Source: an uncultured Intestinimonas sp. (GTDB lineage Bacteria; Bacillota_A; Clostridia; Oscillospirales; Oscillospiraceae). From it: DNA of 11,531 nucleotides. Positions 6,409 through 11,531 of this stretch are shown one piece after another. The notes under the pieces were generated by a model. The model was not told where the DNA came from, did no database searches, and saw only the letters and a program-made list of their open reading frames with translations. How positions within the stretch are numbered: the stretch's first letter is position 1; each line of letters starts with the position of its first letter. Location of the stretch: NCBI GenBank assembly GCA_958435885.1, contig CAUBHZ010000025.1, positions 1 to 11,531 of the forward strand. The letters are read 5' to 3'. The position numbers and the translations under genes are program-made.

Positions 6409-6987
6409 TCAGGCCTCCTTGGCGTCCAGGCTGGTGGCGGCGGCGAAGAAGCCGGCCCACTGAGGGGAACGGAAGAAGACCAGCTGCCCGGGCAGGCGGA
6501 TGTCTTCCACGGTGAGAAAGCGCTTTTTCTCCTCCCGCGCAGCCAGCAGGCCGTTGAGGTGGGTGAGCAGGCCCAGGTCCAGCCAGCCGCCCAGGTCCTG
6601 GGCCTCATATCGGCAGGCATCCCCGTTCAGGGTGAAGGTGAGGGTGCGCTTGCCGTCGGCGGCGGGGGAGAGCTCGCCGCCGGAGAGGTCCACCGCCCCG
6701 CCGGTGAGGGCGGAGAGGCTTTTGAGGAGGTCCCGGTACATGGTGTCGGGGGAGGGGGACTCGGGGACCGTCACCAGGGCCTGGTCGGGGTCCTCCTGGG
6801 CCAGACGGCACAGGAGGGAGAGATAGGCCGGGTCTTCGTAGGACTCGGGATGGGCCAGAAAGTGGGCCTCCAGCTCGGGGGAGAAGCGGAAGCTCAGCCG
6901 CTTGAGGGTGGCGAGCTGCTGGTCCACCGGCACCGCCGGGCGGCGGAGCTGGGCGGAGAGAAGACCGGCAAAGTGGTCGAGATCCAT
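6409..6987 (-). CDS. Hypothetical protein paired with the phosphorylase gene
   Basis: A 192-residue protein I do not recognise. It begins MDLDHFAGLLSAQL; the first 75 residues look helical and hydrophilic. A Pro/Ser-rich link (VPESPSPD, about 73-80) follows, and the second half has beta-strand character (RTLTFTLNGDACRYEAQDLG). It ends with GQLVFFRSPQWAGFFAAATSLD. No signal peptide, membrane span, zinc site or nucleotide-binding motif is visible. The reading frame stays open far upstream, but the ATG at 6987 is the start because AAGGA lies about 9 nt before it and the upstream part overlaps the phosphorylase gene in another frame. It starts 16 bp after that gene and shares its terminator, so it is probably co-transcribed and may serve the same process. 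Confidence 0.7.
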   Translation of the reverse strand: MDLDHFAGLLSAQLRRPAVPVDQQLATLKRLSFRFSPELEAHFLAHPESYEDPAYLSLLCRLAQEDPDQALVTVPESPSPDTMYRDLLKSLSALTGGAVDLSGGELSPAADGKRTLTFTLNGDACRYEAQDLGGWLDLGLLTHLNGLLAAREEKKRFLTVEDIRLPGQLVFFRSPQWAGFFAAATSLDAKEA

Positions 6988-7003
6988 AAATATCCGTCCT
7001 TTC

Positions 7004-7765
7004 TCAGGGGGTGACCCGGCGGGCCAGTTCCAGGGCCAGCCGGAAGTAGGCCTCCTTGGCGTCCTGGGGCAGCTTGCCCAGCAGGCCGGGGTCCCAGAAG
7101 TCGCCCCCCAGGTTGTCTTCGGTGTAGAGGAACTGGTAGAATTCCACGCCCCGGAATTTGCACACCGCCGCGCAGGCGGCGCACTCCATGTCCACGCAGA
7201 GGCAGCCCTCGGCCCTGCGCCGGGCCACGTTCCGGCGGGTCTCACGGTAGAGGGCGTCGGTGGTCCAGGTGCGGCCCTCCACAAAGGGCACCCCCAGTTG
7301 GGTGAGGACCTGGGCGGTGCGGGGGGCGGTGTCCAGAGGGATATAGTCCTCCTCCGGGGGGAGGTAGTGGTAGCTGACGCCCTCGTCCCGGCGGGCCGCC
7401 GTGGGGACGATGAGGTGGCCGTCGGGCAGGTCACGGGTCAGGGAGCCGCAGGAGCCGAAGAGGATGAAGCGGCGGGCGCCCCGGGCGATGACCTCCTCCA
7501 TCATGCCGGCGGAGGCGGCGCTCCCCAGCAGGGTCTGGTAGAGGCCGAAGTTCCTGCCCTGGTAGTTGATGGAGTAGAGGGGGATCTGGAAGAAGACGGG
7601 CAGGTGGCCCAGCACCCGGGTGCCGGGCCAGCTTGCGGCGGCCTGGGTCAGGGAGGGCTGGAAGGTGACCACCACCGTCTCGGGAAAGCCCTCCACCGGC
7701 GCGGCGGCGTGGCTGGGTTCCAGCACCGCCTCCCGGGCGGGGTCGTAGGCGTCCAGAATGCTCAT
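7004..7765 (-). CDS. Nucleoside phosphorylase-like protein (PNP/UDP family 1)
   Basis: A 253-residue protein with the outline of the purine nucleoside / uridine phosphorylase superfamily, which splits nucleosides with phosphate. Supporting motifs in order: GSAASAGMMEEVI (81-93), matching the GxPxAAxxxEEL phosphate region; FGSCGSL (103-109), matching the GxxGG substrate loop; TTDALYRE (168-175), like TSDxFY in uridine phosphorylases; and VDMECAA (191-197), the acidic ribose-contacting segment. The N-terminal 60 residues are less typical, so the substrate cannot be named; uridine-type is likelier than purine-type from the TTDALY motif. The ATG at 7765 has AAAGGAGG (7771-7778) 5 nt upstream. No clear promoter is visible in the repeat-filled region before it. 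Confidence 0.8.
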   Translation of the reverse strand: MSILDAYDPAREAVLEPSHAAAPVEGFPETVVVTFQPSLTQAAASWPGTRVLGHLPVFFQIPLYSINYQGRNFGLYQTLLGSAASAGMMEEVIARGARRFILFGSCGSLTRDLPDGHLIVPTAARRDEGVSYHYLPPEEDYIPLDTAPRTAQVLTQLGVPFVEGRTWTTDALYRETRRNVARRRAEGCLCVDMECAACAAVCKFRGVEFYQFLYTEDNLGGDFWDPGLLGKLPQDAKEAYFRLALELARRVTP

Positions 7766-7833
7766 GGGGACCTCCTTTCTTCCGGAGGGGAAGCGAAATG
7801 GGGCCTGAAAGTGTCTCTCCTCCGTTCGTAAAA

Positions 7834-7878
7834 CCTTCCCCCCTGAGGGGGAAAGGTGTCATGGCCATAGGCCATGAC
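7834..7878. repeat. Double-hairpin intergenic repeat, REP-like
   Basis: CCTTCCCCC...GGGGGAAAGG (7834-7856, loop TGA) is followed at once by the perfect repeat GTCATGGCC-ATA-GGCCATGAC (7858-7878). Read on the minus strand the C/G hairpin is followed by TTTT, a weak terminator. The combination looks like an intergenic repeat I associate with Oscillospiraceae genomes, but family membership is from memory and only one copy is in the window. A related AGGGGAAGCGA motif occurs at 7786-7796 and again near 10151-10160. Confidence 0.45.
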
Positions 7879-7920
7879 GGATGGGGGGCGTTAAGTGTTC
7901 CCTGAAGGAACGTTCAAAAC

Positions 7921-7957
7921 CCGTTTCTTTTTCCCTGCTGGAAAAAGAACGGTTTTT
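7921..7957. terminator. Terminator-like hairpin between lepA and the phosphorylase gene
   Basis: The arms at 7921-7934 and 7940-7952 pair with a single bulged base around a CTGCT loop. On the plus strand five T's follow (7953-7957); on the minus strand GTTTTG follows. It could stop transcription in both directions and is a candidate lepA terminator, although 283 bp past the lepA stop. It may instead be part of the repeat cluster. Confidence 0.4.
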
Positions 7958-8039
7958 GGAATCCAAAGAAAAAGGGGCTCCCGAGTGGGTTGAGTGGCTC
8001 CAAATAGGAATCCGGCGGCCCGTCTTTACGCCCCCGTAG

Positions 8040-8097
8040 AGGACCGGCACCGTCCACAGGTGACTCCGCTGGTGGAACAGGGACAGGCTGTGGTCCT
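8040..8097. other. Self-closing GC-rich domain, possible structured RNA
   Basis: AGGACC (8040-8045) can pair with GGTCCT (8092-8097). Inside, CCACAG (8054-8059) can pair with CTGTGG (8088-8093) and CACC with GGTG; some of these pairings exclude each other. No promoter or terminator clearly belongs to it and the coding strand is unknown. It could be an RNA element or simply repeat DNA. Confidence 0.2.
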
Positions 8098-8164
8098 ATC
8101 CGACATTTTTTCGCCGCCTGCGCGGGTGGGTGTCGGGGCGTGGCGCCGCTGACTGGTATTCCTT

Positions 8165-8203
8165 CTATTGTGGGGTGTGCCGGGTCGCCGCGCCCCACAA
8201 TAG
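8165..8203. repeat. Perfect 11-bp inverted repeat downstream of lepA
   Basis: CTATTGTGGGG (8165-8175) and CCCCACAATAG (8193-8203) are separated by 17 bp. In a lepA transcript this forms a stable hairpin 38 nt after the stop. No T-run follows on either strand, so it is not a standard intrinsic terminator; it may protect the mRNA 3' end or be a repeat-element end. Confidence 0.7.
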
Positions 8204-8240
8204 GAAGAGAGCCCCGGGGGCAAAAGAAGCTGCTGTTCCG

Positions 8241-10039
<1,799 letters not shown>

Positions 10040-10049
<10 letters not shown>

Positions 10050-10070
10050 AGATAATACCTCCAATAGGGG
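10040..10070 (-). repeat. Direct repeat copy A: lepA ribosome binding site and start
   Basis: This 31-bp segment contains the GGAGG site, the ATG and the first codons of lepA. It matches the segment at 10185-10216 at about 26 of 32 aligned positions, counted by eye. See the partner entry for the interpretation. Confidence 0.65.
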
Positions 10071-10076
10071 GATAAA

Positions 10077-10157
10077 CCAAATCGAAGCCCAGCGGAGCGG
10101 GTTCGATTTGGAAAGGACGAGCAGCGGAGAGAGTGAGCTTTCCCCTCCAAGGGGAAG
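10077..10157. repeat. Hairpin-bearing intergenic insert upstream of lepA
   Basis: CCAAATCGAA (10077-10086) and TTCGATTTGG (10102-10111) form a perfect 10-bp stem, continued by CCC/GGG inside with one bulged G. A second hairpin, TTCCCC/GGGGAA, lies at 10140-10156. On the minus strand the large stem is followed by TTTAT just before the lepA ribosome binding site, so it might reduce read-through from the XRE gene. I think this belongs to a dispersed Oscillospiraceae intergenic repeat; that family assignment is from memory. Confidence 0.5.
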
Positions 10158-10184
10158 CGAGGGATACGGACTTTGCGACGACGC

Positions 10185-10216
10185 GGTCAGTTATAGACAA
10201 AAACCTCCGATTGGGG
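10185..10216 (-). repeat. Direct repeat copy B: decayed lepA-like start region
   Basis: On the minus strand this reads as a GGAGG site, a spacer, then ATA-ACT-GAC, where copy A has ATG-ACT-GAC. The two copies lie 146 bp apart and flank the hairpin insert. Copy B begins 4 bp after the XRE stop codon. The simplest reading is that the insert arrived with duplication of its target, leaving a start site with ATG changed to ATA. Alternatively copy B is part of the repeat element itself and resembles copy A by descent from another gene start. Confidence 0.55.
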
Positions 10217-10219
10217 TGG

Positions 10220-10927
10220 TTACTTGCTGTTGCCCGCCTGGTAGGCGGCCACCCGGCGGCCGATGCGTTCGCCGGTGTTGTGGATGATCTGAAGGAGGGA
10301 CTGGTAGGCGCCGGGGTAGGTCTGGGTGAGCATGTCGTGGTTGATGGGGGGCAGGGTGCCGGCCTCCTTCACCTGGCTGGCCAGGGCGTCCACATACTCC
10401 ACCTCGGCGCAGGTCATGTCGGCGTTGGCAAGGCCCGTGACGAACCGGCGGGCGGGGATGGTGAAAAAGTCCTCGTTGTTGTTGCCGTCGGCCCGGTAGA
10501 GGTGGCGGAACATCTTGTAGACGGCGGTGCTCAGGTAGTCCGAGCAGGCCTTGATGGCCTCCTTGCTGCCCGACTTGCCCAGGAGGTCGAAGAGGACACC
10601 GATGGAGTTGACCAGCAGCTTCTTGGACAGGGTGGCCATGATGCTGCCCCGGAGGACGTTGTCCTTCTCGGCGCTGTAGTCGAAGAGGCTCTCGGCGTCC
10701 ACGATGGTGGTGCCGTCCCGGCTGAGGGTGCGGCCCAGGAGGAAGTCGGCGGAGACGCCGTAGTAATCGCAGGCCTTCACCACAAAGGCGAGACCGGGCT
10801 CACGGATGCCGTTTTCATAGTGGCTCAGCAGGGCCTGGGAGATCCCCAGATCCTTGGCCACCGAGCGCTGGGAAATGCCCTTTTCCTTCCGCAGCAGGGT
10901 CAGGGAACGGGAAAAATCCGAACTCAT
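10220..10927 (-). CDS. XRE-family transcriptional regulator
   Basis: A 235-residue regulator with an N-terminal Cro/CI-type helix-turn-helix at about residues 7-63: LRKEKGISQRSVAKDLGISQALLSHYENGIREP, followed by ACDYYGVSADFLLGR, the usual end of this domain. The rest (about 80-235) is an alpha-helical domain I do not recognise, with no membrane segment or catalytic motif. Its targets are unknown. The frame is open to 11092, but the ATG at 10927 is the start: GAGGTG (10936-10941) lies 8 nt upstream, the domain begins right there, and the upstream part covers promoter DNA. It is divergent from pta with facing promoters, so control of itself or of pta is plausible but unproven. lepA lies 170 bp downstream on the same strand. 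Confidence 0.88.
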   Translation of the reverse strand: MSSDFSRSLTLLRKEKGISQRSVAKDLGISQALLSHYENGIREPGLAFVVKACDYYGVSADFLLGRTLSRDGTTIVDAESLFDYSAEKDNVLRGSIMATLSKKLLVNSIGVLFDLLGKSGSKEAIKACSDYLSTAVYKMFRHLYRADGNNNEDFFTIPARRFVTGLANADMTCAEVEYVDALASQVKEAGTLPPINHDMLTQTYPGAYQSLLQIIHNTGERIGRRVAAYQAGNSK

Positions 10928-10959
10928 AATCGTCACACCTCGCAAAAAACAGTATGTAT

Positions 10960-10988
10960 AGTATAGTTTGCAGAATACAAAAAGTAAA
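10960..10988 (-). promoter_or_regulatory. Promoter of the XRE regulator gene
   Basis: On the minus strand TTTACT (10988-10983) and TATACT (10965-10960) are separated by 17 nt, with a start near 10953 and a leader of about 26 nt. Iterated GTAT/ATAC steps at 10952-10978 overlap the -10 region and could be a binding site for the regulator. Confidence 0.7.
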
Positions 10989-11021
10989 GCATAAAGTTTC
11001 AGATTCTGGACAATTTGGGCA

Positions 11022-11050
11022 TTGTGATGGAGAGGGGCTTGATGTATAAT
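11022..11050 (+). promoter_or_regulatory. Promoter of pta
   Basis: TTGTGA (11022-11027) and a perfect TATAAT (11045-11050) are spaced by 17 nt. The start would be near 11057, leaving a leader of about 42 nt that carries GGAGG at 11085-11089. Confidence 0.8.
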
Positions 11051-11098
11051 GTAACTTACCGGAAAAACTGCAAATACACCATTTGGAGGCATGTAAAC

Positions 11099-11531
11099 AT
11101 GTTTGAGAATCTGGTTGAAAAGCTGAAGAAGAACCCCACCACCCTGGTCTTCACCGAGGGTCCCGATCCCCGTATCCTGGAGGCCGCTTCCCGGCTGAAG
11201 AAGGAGGGCATCCTGGAGCCCCTGCTGGTGGGCAACCCCGAGGAGGTCCAGGCCGCCGCTGCCAAGGGTGGTTTTGACATCACCGACATCCGCATCGTGG
11301 ACCCCGCCAACTACCGCCGCATGGACGAGCTGGTGGACAAGATGGTGGAGCTGCGCAAGGGCAAGATGACCCCCGACGAGTGCAAGGCCGCTCTGCTCAA
11401 GGGCAACTACTTCGGCACCATGCTGGTGAAGATGGGCGTGGCCGACTGCCTGCTGGGCGGCGCCACCTACTCCACCGCCGACACCGTCCGTCCCGCCCTG
11501 CAGCTGGTCAAGACCAAGCCCGGCAACAAGA
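11099..11531 (+). CDS. pta: Phosphate acetyltransferase, N-terminal part (runs off the right edge)
   Basis: The first 144 codons of phosphate acetyltransferase, which interconverts acetyl-CoA and acetyl phosphate; with acetate kinase it makes ATP and acetate in fermenting bacteria. The start MFENLVEKLKKNPTTLVFTEG and the blocks EGPDPRILEAASRL, GNYFGTMLVKMGVADCLLGG and TYSTADTVRPALQLVKTKPG are typical. The family is about 330 residues long, so more than half lies beyond the window. The ATG at 11099 has GGAGG (11085-11089) 9 nt upstream; an ATG at 11091 is followed at once by TAA. It is the only plus-strand gene here. Whether ackA follows cannot be seen. Other members of the PTA/PTB family (phosphate butyryltransferase, malic-enzyme tails) fit the TYSTADTVRPAL motif less well. 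Confidence 0.93.
   Translation, partial: MFENLVEKLKKNPTTLVFTEGPDPRILEAASRLKKEGILEPLLVGNPEEVQAAAAKGGFDITDIRIVDPANYRRMDELVDKMVELRKGKMTPDECKAALLKGNYFGTMLVKMGVADCLLGGATYSTADTVRPALQLVKTKPGNK

Larger units (their letters stand above)
7766..8240. other. 475-bp gene-free stretch rich in inverted repeats
   Basis: This region separates lepA from the phosphorylase gene and contains no credible gene: the small ORFs lack ribosome binding sites and are low-complexity. It holds, left to right, a C-run/G-run hairpin (7834-7856), a perfect 9-bp inverted repeat (7858-7878), a 5-bp hairpin (7897-7911), a long terminator-like hairpin (7921-7957), a closed GC-rich domain (8040-8097), a 6-bp inverted repeat (8100-8136) and a perfect 11-bp inverted repeat (8165-8203). 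The density of palindromes suggests one or more dispersed non-coding repeats rather than a decayed gene. No sigma-type promoter was recognised. Confidence 0.7.

Noticed and set aside
4668..6515. A 615-codon plus-strand open frame opposite prmA, degV and DUF1836
   Set aside because: It lies antisense to three well-supported genes, is made of low-complexity Gly/Val/His/Leu runs typical of the reverse frame of GC-rich coding DNA, and matches no protein family.
6988..7434. N-terminal extension of the 192-residue protein up to 7434
   Set aside because: The extension is a Ser/Thr/Pro/Arg-rich out-of-frame reading of the phosphorylase gene, and a good ribosome binding site marks the ATG at 6987.
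7766..8240. CRISPR array or tandem repeat array
   Set aside because: The palindromes differ from each other and do not recur at a regular spacing; there are no spacers or cas genes.
10050..10219. Separate promoter for lepA
   Set aside because: The best candidates (TATAAC at copy B, TATTAT over the ribosome binding site) lack a reasonable -35 box or would start transcription inside the coding region.
10928..11092. N-terminal extension of the XRE regulator to 11092
   Set aside because: The extension would be AT-rich promoter DNA and would place residues before the helix-turn-helix without family precedent; GAGGTG supports the ATG at 10927.

Overview
This 11.5-kb window is GC-rich, bacterial and mostly housekeeping. 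It suggests a Gram-positive, gut-type Clostridia genome, probably Oscillospiraceae (Flavonifractor / Pseudoflavonifractor / Lawsonibacter-like). The evidence is an L27 precursor with the Firmicutes-specific cleavable N-terminus, the matching Prp protease gene, a DUF1836 protein, strong AGGAGG-type ribosome binding sites, and hairpin-rich intergenic repeats of a kind I associate with that family. The genus is inference. I see no mobile element, CRISPR array, tRNA or rRNA.

All genes except the last lie on the minus strand, so transcription runs right to left. From the left edge: a probable plus-strand terminator (42-71), obg (79-1356), a strong minus-strand intrinsic terminator (1391-1430), then the L21-Prp-L27 operon (rplU 2088-2399, prp 1732-2067, rpmA 1443-1727). 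That operon is read from a near-consensus promoter at 2637-2665 through a leader of about 230 nt, structured and GC-rich, which is a candidate L21 autoregulatory leader. Upstream lies a four-gene operon with its own promoter at 6313-6341: DUF1836 regulator-like gene (5727-6254), degV/fakB-like gene (4812-5678), prmA (3851-4789) and a PPP-type metallophosphoesterase with an SH3-like tail (2722-3819). Next is a two-gene unit, a nucleoside phosphorylase-like protein (7004-7765) and an unrecognised 192-residue protein (6409-6987), closed by a textbook terminator (6360-6397).

A 475-bp non-coding stretch (7766-8240) full of inverted repeats separates this from lepA (8241-10049). Another hairpin-rich insert (about 10074-10185) sits between lepA and an XRE-family regulator gene (10220-10927). 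That regulator is transcribed divergently from pta (11099 to the right edge, partial), and promoters can be read on both strands of the gap.

Functionally the window is dominated by translation and ribosome biology: L21, L27 and the protease that matures L27, the ribosome-assembly GTPase Obg, the L11 methyltransferase PrmA and the elongation factor LepA. Acetyl-phosphate metabolism (Pta) and a fatty-acid-binding DegV protein are also present. I found no convincing new multi-gene system. The most unusual material is non-coding: the switch-like rplU leader, the two hairpin repeat regions flanking lepA, and a decayed second copy of the lepA translation-start region 146 bp upstream of the real one.
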